Shown here: positions 1 through 8,697 of the stretch, in pieces
How the letters are laid out: each line of letters opens with the position of its first letter
Position numbering within the stretch: the stretch's first letter is position 1
Assembly: GCF_000168715.1 (NCBI RefSeq)
Contig: NZ_AASE01000019.1
Location: forward strand, 1-47,885
Length of the DNA stretch: 47,885 nucleotides
Direction: 5' to 3'
From: Chlorobium ferrooxidans DSM 13031
GTDB lineage: Bacteria > Bacteroidota > Chlorobiia > Chlorobiales > Chlorobiaceae
Made by a program: the position numbers and the translations under genes
The notes under the pieces: generated by a model
Databases searched by the model: none
What the model saw: the letters and a program-made list of their open reading frames with translations, nothing else
Told to the model about the DNA's origin: nothing

Positions 1-37
1 AATATTAAACAATGCGGATGACTATTTGAAAAGATAG

Positions 38-66
38 TTGCTATAATTCGGAATAAATTATAATAT
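38..66 (+). promoter_or_regulatory. candidate sigma-70-like promoter for the small ORF
   Basis: TTGCTA at 38-43 and TAATAT at 61-66 are separated by 17 bases, a good spacing for a housekeeping promoter, in an AT-rich stretch about 110 bases upstream of the first gene. The region is AT-rich throughout, so chance matches are likely; a second TATAAT-like hexamer sits at 42-47. Confidence 0.35.
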
Positions 67-175
67 AACACCGTATGAATACGTTTATGAGACAGATTGA
101 TCGATGGATCTGTGCGGCTTTTCAGAAAGAAAGAGTAGTCGGTATTTGAAACAATTAACAAGGGGAGGTTACATC

Positions 176-475
176 ATGGGCTCAATCAGAATGCATTTAA
201 AATTCGACCCCAGTGTGGTCATGTATCTGGTGATTATTGACAAACTGCTGGCAAAACGGGCTGATCTTCTCAAGGTAAGGCCGTCAGAGAAATTTTTCGA
301 CATGATCAGAGAGCAGGTTGTGGCACATGTGGCAGAAGGTGCTGAACCGCCAAAGGAGATCGCTTCTGCGATCATGAACATCGCCGATGACATCATTTCA
401 CATCGTGAAGTGACCCTGAAGGCTGGTGACTACATCGCGCTGATGAGCTACGCAAAGGCTAACAAACTCCTATGA
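176..475 (+). CDS. small conserved-looking protein of unknown function, 99 aa
   Basis: I do not recognise this protein. The frame is open from 104, but an AGGGGAGG ribosome binding site sits about 7 bases before the ATG at 176, so I start there. The product is soluble, mixed charge and probably mostly alpha-helical, with no signal peptide, membrane segment, cysteine or zinc motif. It begins with a basic/hydrophobic stretch (MHLKFDPSV) and ends in AKANKLL. It is followed by a strong hairpin and then by a radical SAM/SPASM gene on the same strand 86 bases downstream. That layout resembles a small substrate or partner protein expressed above its enzyme, but there is no leader/core pattern, glycine- or cysteine-rich core to show it is a peptide precursor. 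It could equally be an unrelated neighbour. Confidence 0.7.
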   Translation: MGSIRMHLKFDPSVVMYLVIIDKLLAKRADLLKVRPSEKFFDMIREQVVAHVAEGAEPPKEIASAIMNIADDIISHREVTLKAGDYIALMSYAKANKLL

Positions 476-488
476 TCTTCTCCTGTTT

Positions 489-519
489 TTCCGGGATGAG
501 CTCAACGCTCGTCCCGGAA
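489..519 (+). terminator. 13-bp hairpin between small ORF and radical SAM gene (terminator or attenuator)
   Basis: Arms 489-501 and 507-519 pair over 13 bases with one G-U pair around a 5-base loop (tcaac). The downstream stretch is T-rich but interrupted (tgatgtttgattttt), so termination is probably partial. It starts 13 bases after the stop of the small ORF and ends 42 bases before the radical SAM start. Confidence 0.6.
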
Positions 520-561
520 TGATGTTTGATTTTTCGACTTCAAAAAAAGGAGCCCCCCACC

Positions 562-1599
562 ATGTCTTTTGAAGGATTTCCAATCGTTATAGGCCTCGAA
601 CTTACCCTTGCCTGCAATCTCAGATGCCGGCACTGTGCTTCTGCTGCAACCACAAGGTCCCGTTCAAATGAGCTCTCTCTGGAAGAACTGCTCTCTATTT
701 GCGATCAGTTTCCGGATCTTTTTGTTCAGGAAGTCGATATCACCGGAGGAGAACCTCTGCTCCGTCCGGAGTGGTTTGCTGTTACTACGCACCTTAACAA
801 GCTTGGCATCCCGGTACGGATGGTTACAAATGGCTCGCTTCTGAAAGAAAATGTTCCTCAACTCAAAGAGAGTGGTATTGCAACTGTCGGTATCAGCCTT
901 GACGGTCTTGAAGCGACGCACGACCGAATAAGGGAAAGGCCGGGACTCTTCAGAACAATTGTCAGCGGCATAGAGACAGCCCTCAAAGCGGGTATTCCCA
1001 TTGCCGTGATCACGGCGGTCAACGACACTAACATTGAGGAACTTCAGGCACTTGAAACATTTATCTGCAATCTCGGTATTGAACACTGGCAGGTACAGCC
1101 AACCTTTTCTCTCGGGCGGGCAAAAGAGGGTGAACTTACCCTCTCCGATGAAACATTTCTTGAACTTGGAAGCTTCATCCAGTGTCGCCAGGAGCCATGT
1201 TCTTCATCAATGATTAATCTTGTACCTGCGGACGGTGTCGGCTACTTCTCATCACTTGACTCAAGAACAAGAGCCTGGAGCGGGTGTGCTGCCGGCATCT
1301 CATCCTGCGGCATCACCAGTAACGGGTTGATCAAAGGGTGTCTTTCCATGCCTGACCGTTATGTTGAGGGAAGCCTGCGTGAGCGTGAACTCTGGGATAT
1401 CTGGTTTGATGAAAACTCCTTTTCCGGTACAAGGAGATTTTCAACTGCCGATCTTGGAGATAACTGTACAGCTTGTGAGCATGGTGAAAAATGTAAAGGG
1501 GGGTGCTCAGTCATGTCGATAGCTTCAACAGGCCAGTATCACAATAACCCGTACTGTTTTCACCGTTTGCTCAAAGAACAACCCGCGATAGTCGGCTGA
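562..1599 (+). CDS. radical SAM/SPASM domain protein
   Basis: A radical S-adenosylmethionine enzyme of about 345 residues. The CX3CX2C cluster motif CNLRCRHC gives Cys18, Cys22 and Cys25, followed by the SAM-contact motif TGGEPLL and a TNG strand. The C-terminal quarter is a SPASM domain: a GX4C, then CX2CX5CX3C (CTACEHGEKCKGGC) and a final Cys in NNPYC, as in enzymes that hold auxiliary iron-sulfur clusters. SPASM enzymes commonly act on peptides or proteins, and heme-pathway relatives such as NirJ and AhbC/D share the layout. I start at 562 because an AAAAAAGGAG site lies 8-10 bases upstream; the frame is open from 526. The substrate cannot be read from the sequence. The gene ends 12 bases from the convergent Nramp gene. 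Confidence 0.88.
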   Translation: MSFEGFPIVIGLELTLACNLRCRHCASAATTRSRSNELSLEELLSICDQFPDLFVQEVDITGGEPLLRPEWFAVTTHLNKLGIPVRMVTNGSLLKENVPQLKESGIATVGISLDGLEATHDRIRERPGLFRTIVSGIETALKAGIPIAVITAVNDTNIEELQALETFICNLGIEHWQVQPTFSLGRAKEGELTLSDETFLELGSFIQCRQEPCSSSMINLVPADGVGYFSSLDSRTRAWSGCAAGISSCGITSNGLIKGCLSMPDRYVEGSLRERELWDIWFDENSFSGTRRFSTADLGDNCTACEHGEKCKGGCSVMSIASTGQYHNNPYCFHRLLKEQPAIVG

Positions 1600-1611
1600 A
1601 CATCCATTCAT

Positions 1612-2874
1612 TCAGTTACCGAGGGTGTACCAGAGCAGAAAGAGTGATGAGACGGTCATCAGAATAAAGGTTGCAATACCGAAGAAATTCGACCAGAATT
1701 TGTTGGTGTACCTGCCCATTATTTTTTTGCTGTTGCAGATGTGCAGGATGAGTGCAATGAGCACAGGGGCAGTAACGCCGTAAAGCACGGCGGTGTAGAT
1801 GAGCGCCTGTATCGGACTGATGCCGATAAAGTGGATCAACAGACCAACTATAAGCGATATGGCCATGGTGAGGTAGAATCCCGGAGCCTCATAGTATTTT
1901 TTGTCAAGTCCCTCTTTCCATCCGAAGGTTTCCGCCATCATGTAACTCAATGCTCCGCCAAGTACCGGAATGGCAAGAAACCCGGTACCGATAACGCCGA
2001 GGGCAAAGAGAAGATAGGCCTGGTCTCCGGCCAAAGGGCGCAGCGCACGGGCTGCCTCCTCCACGGTAGTGATGTTATGGATTCCGGCATTGAAGAGTAC
2101 GGTGCCCGCAGCAAGAATGATGAAGTAGAAAACAATATTGGTAAAGAGCATTCCACCCTTGACATCCGCCTCCATCTCCTCGATAATTCGTTTATCCACC
2201 ATAAGCTTTTTTTCGTGCCGCTCTTCAACCTCCATGGATGCCTGCCAGAAAAAGAGATAGGGAGAGATTGTCGTGCCGAGAATGCCGACCAGCATCAGGA
2301 AATAGGCTTTGTCGGGTGTGAACGACGGCAGAAAGGTATCCTTCAGAACATGGGGCCAGTCAACACCGATAAGAAAGGGGATAAGAATATAGCTGACGAG
2401 GCTGATACAGAGCCATTTGAGTATGAAGGCTATTTTATGGTACGACCAGAAGATGACACTGTAGAGTATAAGGGCGGTAAAGAGAATCGAGAATGAAAAT
2501 GCGGGTATGGCCGGAAAGAGCAGGTTGCCGACGGCTCCCATTCCGGCAATATCGGCGCCGATATTGAGTGTTATGGAGGGGAAGCTGATAATCAGGATCA
2601 GATAGAGAAGATATTTCGGGTAATATTTCTTGATGATGCCGATCAGCCCGTGATTGGTTACGAGCCCTATGCGGGCGCACATCTCCTGAACAGAGACCAT
2701 CAGAGGGTAGGTGACAATGGCACTCCAGAGCAGCTGGGAGCCGAAGGCGGCACCGGCCTGCGTGTAGGTGGCGATCCCTGAGGGGTCGTCATCACTTGCT
2801 CCGGTGATAAGGCCGGGACCGAAAATCCCCCAGAATCGCTTCAGGAGAGAGTGCTTTTTGCTGGCAGTCGTCAT
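1612..2874 (-). CDS. Nramp-family divalent metal transporter with altered metal-site motifs
   Basis: An integral membrane protein of 420 residues with about eleven hydrophobic segments and the Nramp opening GPGLITGASDDDPSG. Canonical Nramp/MntH proteins carry DPGN in the first transmembrane helix and a MPH motif in the sixth; here these read DPSG (residues 30-33) and TTISPY (near residue 204). The aspartate is kept, but the asparagine and the metal-selecting methionine are lost. Loss of that methionine is a known feature of Nramp-related magnesium transporters, so Mg2+ or another hard cation is a plausible substrate; that is inference. It is divergent from the P-type ATPase with a gap of about 130 bases. 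No convincing Shine-Dalgarno precedes the ATG. Confidence 0.88.
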   Translation of the reverse strand: MTTASKKHSLLKRFWGIFGPGLITGASDDDPSGIATYTQAGAAFGSQLLWSAIVTYPLMVSVQEMCARIGLVTNHGLIGIIKKYYPKYLLYLILIISFPSITLNIGADIAGMGAVGNLLFPAIPAFSFSILFTALILYSVIFWSYHKIAFILKWLCISLVSYILIPFLIGVDWPHVLKDTFLPSFTPDKAYFLMLVGILGTTISPYLFFWQASMEVEERHEKKLMVDKRIIEEMEADVKGGMLFTNIVFYFIILAAGTVLFNAGIHNITTVEEAARALRPLAGDQAYLLFALGVIGTGFLAIPVLGGALSYMMAETFGWKEGLDKKYYEAPGFYLTMAISLIVGLLIHFIGISPIQALIYTAVLYGVTAPVLIALILHICNSKKIMGRYTNKFWSNFFGIATFILMTVSSLFLLWYTLGN

Positions 2875-3003
2875 GGTTTATGTATAAAATCAGTCACGGG
2901 TATCATGCATAGTGTTTTACCTCTTCTTCGCACTATCTTATAAAGTACGGAACGGTAGTATAAGTTCTCTTTGTGCGTTAAGGATTGTTTACCCGCAGCC
3001 TTC

Positions 3004-5571
3004 ATGAACAACAGCATACCGCAGGAGGAGTTTGTCGGCCTTTCTGATGCAGAAGCCGCCGCCAGACTTGCCTCCGATGGATACAATGAGCTGCCTTCCT
3101 CCAGCCGGCGCAACCTCTTTATCCTTGCATTCGGCGTAGTCAGGGAGCCGATGTTTCTCCTTCTTGTCGCCTGCGGAGCGGTCTATCTGGTTCTTGGTGA
3201 TCTCTATGAGGCATTGATGCTGCTCGGTTTTGTGTTTTTCGTGATGGCTCTTACACTCTATCAGGAGCGGAAAACAGAGCATGCACTCGAAGTGTTAAAA
3301 GATCTCTCCAGTCCGAGAGCCTCTGTTATCAGGGATAGAGCCCAGCGCCGTATTGCCGGACGTGAGGTGGTAAAAGGTGATCTGCTTGTTGTCGGTGAGG
3401 GGGACCGTGTTCCGGCAGACGCTCAACTCCTCTCCGCGCTTAATCTTATGGTTGATGAATCGCTTTTGACCGGAGAGTCGGTTCCTGTCAGGAAGAGTGA
3501 CGAAGAGAGCGCGGCCGTTGATGTCCGCCCAGGTGGTGATGACCTTCCGTTTCTCTGGTCGGGTACACTTGTGGTTCAGGGGCAGGGGATTGCCAGAGTA
3601 ACAGCTATCGGCAACGGTACGGAACTCGGAAAGATAGGCAAGGTGATTAAGGGTGTAGCGCAGGAAGAGACCCGGCTTGAGAAGGAGACCGGCAGATGGG
3701 TGCAAAATCTTGCCATTGTCGGAATTTCTCTTTGCATTGTTGTGATCCTTTTCTACTCCTTCACACACAGGGGGGAATGGCTTGAAGGGGTGCTTGCGGG
3801 TATTACCCTCGCCATGGCTACTCTCCCCGAAGAACTTCCGGTTGTGCTGACCATATTTCTTGCTATGGGCGCATGGCGGATCTCCAAAAAACAGGTGCTT
3901 ACGCGCCGAATGCCGGCAATAGAGACGCTCGGGTCAGCTACGGTGCTCTGTGTAGACAAGACCGGCACGCTGACCATGAACCGGATGACAGTCGATGCCC
4001 TCATTGCCGGAGAGAAGCGTATCGATATCACATCATCAGAAGAACAAGAGATGCCCGAAGATTTCCACGAACTGGTTGAGTTCAGTATCCTGGCAAGTCA
4101 GCTCGATCCTTTTGATCCGATGGAAAAGGCCATCAGGCTCATCGGAGATAGGTATCTGAAGGAGAGTGAACACCTGCATGGTGACTGGAATCTGGTGCAT
4201 GAGTATCCTCTGTCCAGAGAGCTGCTCTCCCTTTCCCGGGTCTGGAAGTCGGAGGGTCGCGAAAAATATATCATAGCAGCCAAAGGTGCTCCCGAAGCGG
4301 TTATGGATCTCTGCCATCTCGATGCGTTGACAATACAGCAACTCTCTCTTCGCATCAATGAGCTGGCAGATACCGGATTGCGGGTGCTTGGAGTAGCACG
4401 GGCATATTTTGTGCATTCCGAACTGCCGGAAAAACAGCATGACTTCGTCTTTGAATTTCTCGGCCTTATCGGGCTTGCGGATCCGGTCAGGCCGACCGTG
4501 CCCGCGGCTATAGCGGAGTGTTATGCCGCCGGTATCCGTGTCGTGATGATTACCGGCGATTATCCCGGCACAGCCACAACTATTGCGCGTCAGATAGGCT
4601 TGAAAGAGCCGGAAATGGTTTTGACCGGCAGTGAGCTGGAGGGGATGGCGGAAACGGAGCTGCAGGAGCGGATTGGTTCGGTGAATATTTTTGCCAGAGT
4701 CGTTCCTGAACAGAAACTTCGTCTGGTTAAAGCTCTCCAGATGCATGGGGAGATTGTGGCCATGACCGGTGACGGGGTCAATGATGCTCCGGCTCTTAAA
4801 GCCGCTAATATCGGCATTGCCATGGGGGGACGGGGAAGCGATGTAGCAAGGGAGTCGGCATCGATGGTACTCCTTGACGATGATTTCTCATCCATAGTAG
4901 AGGCCATAAGGCTTGGACGCCGGATTTTTGACAATATCCGAAAGGCAATTGCCTATATTTTTGCCATTCACGTACCTATTGCCGGGATGCTGCTTCTTCC
5001 TGTGCTTTTTCAGTGGCCGCTGCTTTTTTTGCCGGCCCATATTGCTTTTCTTGAGCTTATCATTGATCCGGCCTGTTCGATTGTTTTTGAGGGAGAGCAG
5101 GAGGAGCGTGATGTTATGACTCGCACGCCAAGGAGAGCAGATGAGCCTTTATTCAGCCGCAGCATGATCGCTGCCGGTGTCATGCAGGGAGTTGTGGTGC
5201 TTGGTGTTGTCATGGGTATTTTCTGGTTTTTCCACAACAGGGGGGCTGGCATTGCCGAAGTTCGAACGCTTACCTTTACAACACTCATGATTGCCAATCT
5301 CTGCCTCATTCTGACCAACCGCTCCTGGAGCACGACCATCCGGGCATCGCTCTTTTTCCCGAATTCAGCACTGATTCCGGTTATCGCCGGCGCAATGCTT
5401 TTTCTTGGAATTGTGCTCTATGTTCCGTTTTTTGTCACACTGTTCAGATTTTCTGCCATCCGTTTCACGGATCTTCTCCTTTGTCTTGCTGCCGGATTCG
5501 GCAGTGTGCTCTGGTTTGAACTGCTGAAATTAACCGGCGTCTTCAGATCAGGAAGGTACTCTCGTCAATAG
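3004..5571 (+). CDS. cation-transporting P-type ATPase (P2 type, Ca2+-ATPase-like)
   Basis: A P-type ATPase of about 855 residues. The phosphorylation motif DKTGTLT has its aspartate at residue 318. The actuator motif is LTGES, the transmembrane helix 4 motif is PEELP near residue 275, the nucleotide-binding domain contains KGAPE, and the hinge motif is TGDGVNDAPALK. Helix 6 has an acidic FLELIIDPACS, as in Ca2+/Na+-type P2 pumps. There are no N-terminal heavy-metal domains or CPC motif, which argues against a copper or zinc P1B pump. The reading frame extends up to a TTG at 2971, but the ATG at 3004 puts the N terminus at the usual distance before the cation ATPase N domain. It exports or imports a cation at the cost of ATP; the ion is most likely Ca2+ or Mn2+ but not provable here. 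The CDF gene follows 60 bases later. Confidence 0.9.
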   Translation: MNNSIPQEEFVGLSDAEAAARLASDGYNELPSSSRRNLFILAFGVVREPMFLLLVACGAVYLVLGDLYEALMLLGFVFFVMALTLYQERKTEHALEVLKDLSSPRASVIRDRAQRRIAGREVVKGDLLVVGEGDRVPADAQLLSALNLMVDESLLTGESVPVRKSDEESAAVDVRPGGDDLPFLWSGTLVVQGQGIARVTAIGNGTELGKIGKVIKGVAQEETRLEKETGRWVQNLAIVGISLCIVVILFYSFTHRGEWLEGVLAGITLAMATLPEELPVVLTIFLAMGAWRISKKQVLTRRMPAIETLGSATVLCVDKTGTLTMNRMTVDALIAGEKRIDITSSEEQEMPEDFHELVEFSILASQLDPFDPMEKAIRLIGDRYLKESEHLHGDWNLVHEYPLSRELLSLSRVWKSEGREKYIIAAKGAPEAVMDLCHLDALTIQQLSLRINELADTGLRVLGVARAYFVHSELPEKQHDFVFEFLGLIGLADPVRPTVPAAIAECYAAGIRVVMITGDYPGTATTIARQIGLKEPEMVLTGSELEGMAETELQERIGSVNIFARVVPEQKLRLVKALQMHGEIVAMTGDGVNDAPALKAANIGIAMGGRGSDVARESASMVLLDDDFSSIVEAIRLGRRIFDNIRKAIAYIFAIHVPIAGMLLLPVLFQWPLLFLPAHIAFLELIIDPACSIVFEGEQEERDVMTRTPRRADEPLFSRSMIAAGVMQGVVVLGVVMGIFWFFHNRGAGIAEVRTLTFTTLMIANLCLILTNRSWSTTIRASLFFPNSALIPVIAGAMLFLGIVLYVPFFVTLFRFSAIRFTDLLLCLAAGFGSVLWFELLKLTGVFRSGRYSRQ

Positions 5572-5631
5572 CCTCTCCCTTACACGCGGTTGCGTTGCTT
5601 TTTTTTTCGTTCAAAGATTTTCTGCACCATA

Positions 5632-6618
5632 ATGAGCACTGCAAAACAGAACTTCAACTTTCAGAAAATCGTGGCAGTTACCGGTGTTCTGCTGTTTTTG
5701 ATTAAAATGGCAGCATGGTATCTGACCAACTCTGTAGCCATTCTTACCGATGCACTTGAAAGCACGGTCAATGTGACCAGTGCATTCATCGGATTATACA
5801 GCCTCTATGTATCTGCCAAACCAAAAGATACCAGTCATCCCTATGGTCACGGCAAAGTGGAGTTCATCTCGGCGGCGATTGAAGGAGCACTGATTTCAGC
5901 CGCAGGGTTACTCATTATTTATGAGGCAGTAAAAGGTCTTGGAAATCCACGCCAGATAGGCCAGCTTGATTTTGGCATCTACCTGATATCAGCAACAGCG
6001 GTAATCAACTACCTTGTCGGTGCGGTTGCGGTAAAAAAGGGGCTTAAAAACAACTCCCTGGCGCTTGTTGCAAGCGGTAAACACCTCCAGTCTGATACCT
6101 ATTCAACGATCGGCATCATTGTCGGACTGATTCTCCTCTTTTTTACCAAAATCGCCTGGCTCGACAGCGCGGTTGCCCTTCTCTTCGCGCTCCTGATTGT
6201 CTTTACCGGATACAAAATCATCCGCGACTCGCTCCGGGGAATTATGGATGAGGCGGATGAAGCGTTACTGGAAAAAATGGTTCAAATATTACAGATAAAC
6301 AGGGGGGAAAACTGGGTAGATCTTCATAACTTGCGGATTATCAAGTATGGCAGTACCCTGCATCTCGACTGCCATCTGACTGTTCCGTGGTATCTCAATG
6401 TTCATGAGGCTCACGAGGAAATTGACCGCCTCAATCAACTGGTCAGCACAGAGTTCGGCGAATCTATCGAGCTCTTTGTGCATACCGATGGATGCCTTGA
6501 CTACTCCTGTGAAATTTGCCGGAAAGAGGGTTGTTCCGCTCGACAATCGCCCTTCCGGGAGAAGGTTGAGTGGACGGTTAACAATATATCAAGTAATCAG
6601 AAGCATCGGGCAGCGTGA
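5632..6618 (+). CDS. cation diffusion facilitator (CDF) family efflux transporter with cysteine-rich tail
   Basis: A CDF metal/proton antiporter of about 328 residues with six hydrophobic segments and the family motif HPYGHGK near residue 68. The helix 5 metal site HLQSD is intact. The helix 2 site that is DxxxD in YiiP reads ESTVN here, a variant. The C-terminal cytoplasmic domain ends in a cysteine-rich stretch, CLDYSCEICRKEGC (about residues 288-302), which looks like an extra metal-binding element. The frame is open from a TTG at 5590, but the ATG at 5632 fits the family N terminus. It follows the P-type ATPase on the same strand and precedes CorA, so it may share a transcript with the ATPase. 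Zn2+, Fe2+ or Mn2+ export are all possible. Confidence 0.9.
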   Translation: MSTAKQNFNFQKIVAVTGVLLFLIKMAAWYLTNSVAILTDALESTVNVTSAFIGLYSLYVSAKPKDTSHPYGHGKVEFISAAIEGALISAAGLLIIYEAVKGLGNPRQIGQLDFGIYLISATAVINYLVGAVAVKKGLKNNSLALVASGKHLQSDTYSTIGIIVGLILLFFTKIAWLDSAVALLFALLIVFTGYKIIRDSLRGIMDEADEALLEKMVQILQINRGENWVDLHNLRIIKYGSTLHLDCHLTVPWYLNVHEAHEEIDRLNQLVSTEFGESIELFVHTDGCLDYSCEICRKEGCSARQSPFREKVEWTVNNISSNQKHRAA

Positions 6619-6705
6619 CGCGACCTTCTGATGGCTGCCGCTATTACATGGTTCCGCGATTAAAGGAAGGACTGAGTTTATATCATTACTTAACAGGTCA
6701 TCATC

Positions 6706-7632
6706 ATGCGGGTATTTCTTAAAAACGGAAACGGACTGGAGCCCATTGAAACGTGGCAGAAGAACTGCTGGATTAACATTGAATGTCCCAGCGATGATGA
6801 CCGGGATTATGTAATCAATGAGCTTAAAGTCCCCTTGTCCTTTTATAACGATATTGAGGATATCGATGAGAGGCCGCGTATTGAAGTTGAGGATGGATGG
6901 TACTTTATTCTGTTGAGAATTCCCTATAAAACCAATGACGATGATCTTCCGTTCACGACCATCCCGCTCGGTGTTATTTTCAATGAGGATATTATCCTTT
7001 CGGTCTGTTTTTTTGAAACCGAACTGATACAGGACTTTATCGAGCATACGAAACGCAAAAATATCACGGTCGAAAACAATTTTGATCTGCTTCTCAAGCT
7101 CCTCCTCTCTTCAAGTATCTGGTTTCTCAAGTATCTGAAACAGATCAACCAGCAGATAAAAAATGCTGAAAGCAAGCTCGACAAGTCCATTAAAAACGAG
7201 GATCTTCAGACACTGCTCCAGATCGAGAAATGTCTTGTCTATTTTTTGACATCTCTCAAGGGCAATGATATTCTGCTTCACCGCATAAAGAATATCAAAT
7301 CAAAAAGAGATGCTTATGATCTTGATCTGATAGAGGATGTCGAGGTCGAGCTGAAACAGGCACAGGAGATTACGAACATCTACAGTGATATTCTCAGCGG
7401 TATGATGGATGCCTATGCCTCGGTAATTTCCAATAATCTGAATGTAGTGATGAAGCGGCTTACGTCGATATCGATCATTCTGATGATCCCGACCCTTATC
7501 GCAAGCCTGTACGGGATGAATGTGCCCAATACCTTTGAAAATTCACCCTTAGGGTTCTGGTTTATTCTGCTCTTCTCTTTTCTGCTCTCAACTTCCGGAG
7601 TGATGTTCTTTAAAAGCAGAAACTGGCTCTGA
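6706..7632 (+). CDS. corA: CorA-family magnesium/divalent cation channel
   Basis: A CorA-type channel of 308 residues: a long soluble acidic N-terminal domain, a helical stalk, and two C-terminal transmembrane helices. The signature YGMN is at residues 269-272, at the end of the first helix, followed by VPNTFENSPLG in the periplasmic loop. It forms a pentamer in the inner membrane and takes up Mg2+ (or Co2+/Ni2+ in some members). An 87-base gap after the CDF gene suggests a separate or weakly linked transcript. It is the fourth metal-ion transporter in 6 kb. Confidence 0.92.
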   Translation: MRVFLKNGNGLEPIETWQKNCWINIECPSDDDRDYVINELKVPLSFYNDIEDIDERPRIEVEDGWYFILLRIPYKTNDDDLPFTTIPLGVIFNEDIILSVCFFETELIQDFIEHTKRKNITVENNFDLLLKLLLSSSIWFLKYLKQINQQIKNAESKLDKSIKNEDLQTLLQIEKCLVYFLTSLKGNDILLHRIKNIKSKRDAYDLDLIEDVEVELKQAQEITNIYSDILSGMMDAYASVISNNLNVVMKRLTSISIILMIPTLIASLYGMNVPNTFENSPLGFWFILLFSFLLSTSGVMFFKSRNWL

Positions 7633-7712
7633 CTTCATGATAAGGCTCGCCGGACAGCTCCCTTGAATTAAACGGCATGCTCCGGCATGGTGGTGATCGG
7701 TTCTCTTTGCTC

Positions 7713-8126
7713 TCAGAGCACTCTCAATCCGAGGGATTCCGTCAGCTTAAGTTTTTCGGCCATGACAAGATCAGCCAAAGCCCCCTTCAGATCCTCTTCC
7801 GCAAATCTTGCGGTTGCTCTTCCCGAGTAAGCCACTACGGATTCCGGGTTGAGTTTTATTGCCCTGGTAAGGTCGGATATGGCCCCTTCGCAGTCGCCGG
7901 AATCGATTTTAATGATAGCGCTCCCGATGAACACATTGGCTGAAGTGGTGTCAACGGCAAGAGCGCGTCTGAGCCCTATCACCCCACCCTTTATAATATC
8001 GTTGCTTCCCGATTCGGAACCCATAGAAAAATTATTCATTTCAGATGTCATATTGTTGCAACCCGATAAGGAGATCAGCATCAACGGCACCAGTAAGCAC
8101 AAAAGAGAGAGGAAATTATTTTTCAT
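7713..8126 (-). CDS. TPR-type lipoprotein, unknown role
   Basis: A 137-residue protein with a bacterial lipoprotein signal: a basic start (MKNN), a hydrophobic core and the lipobox LSGC with Cys at about residue 23. The mature part has two or three tetratricopeptide-like helical hairpins, for example CEGAISDLTRAIKLNPES and the following EEDLKGALADLVMAEKLK, with the usual Ala/Tyr/Pro positions. It is therefore likely an outer- or inner-membrane-anchored adaptor rather than an enzyme. It lies immediately downstream of the zinc-ribbon gene on the same strand with a 59-base gap. Nothing here tells its partner. Confidence 0.75.
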   Translation of the reverse strand: MKNNFLSLLCLLVPLMLISLSGCNNMTSEMNNFSMGSESGSNDIIKGGVIGLRRALAVDTTSANVFIGSAIIKIDSGDCEGAISDLTRAIKLNPESVVAYSGRATARFAEEDLKGALADLVMAEKLKLTESLGLRVL

Positions 8127-8185
8127 CTGATAGTTTGATTTTGTGGTTGATAAAGATTCTGTGACGATTGCAGGGTATTACAGCT

Positions 8186-8473
8186 TTAGTCAAACAACTC
8201 TCCAAGAAAGCCGAGAGGGCCCCCTTTTCGTTTTCTTCTGCCGGTTTTCGGGTCCGTGTAGTAGTCGTGATCCTCTTCATGATAACTGTGACGTGATTCC
8301 TCCTTATGATGCTCCTGACGTACCGGGCGTAATTCAGTTGCTGAGCGCTCAATAATCTTGTCCAGCTCGCCCCTGTCGAGCCATACACCGCGGCATTCCG
8401 GGCAATAATCAAGTTCGATTCCCTGACGTTCAGAGATCAGAAGATTGATGGTATTGCATGCCGGGCATTTCAT
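8186..8473 (-). CDS. zinc-ribbon (zf-TFIIB type) protein
   Basis: A small protein of 95 residues. It opens with a zinc ribbon, MKCPACN then YCPECRGVWLDRGELDKI, the signature of the zf-TFIIB family, which binds zinc and has no defined function. The second half is charged and histidine-rich (HHKEESRHSYHEEDHDYY) and ends in a basic, glycine-rich segment. The frame is open from 8569, but the ATG at 8473 is preceded by AGAAGGAAT at a good spacing and places the first CPxC directly at the N terminus, as in homologues. The histidine/aspartate-rich stretch could bind more metal, which is noteworthy next to a metal-transport cluster. Confidence 0.8.
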   Translation of the reverse strand: MKCPACNTINLLISERQGIELDYCPECRGVWLDRGELDKIIERSATELRPVRQEHHKEESRHSYHEEDHDYYTDPKTGRRKRKGGPLGFLGELFD

Positions 8474-8697
8474 GGTATTCCTTCTGTTTTGCATTTGTTT
8501 TTCTCCCAAGGGGTAATGACAACAGCCGAAGAGAGCGCTTTCAATACAGTTCAAACATACCGGTATCAACCTTAAAGAAGGGTAAGCGGGTGCTTAAAAG
8601 ATGCTTAAAATGCAGCGATGGTATCCGGAAATGGACGCACAACCCTCCGATCAACAGAGTGTTGCATGCAAAAGTGCAGATGGAGAGGAGAGCTCTT

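Noticed and set aside
1741..2496. 251-residue plus-strand frame across the Nramp gene
   Set aside because: Highly charged, no family features, and lies wholly inside a clear membrane transporter gene on the other strand.
4036..4746. 236-residue minus-strand frame inside the P-type ATPase gene
   Set aside because: Complementary-strand shadow with no motif; the ATPase is complete and intact through this stretch.
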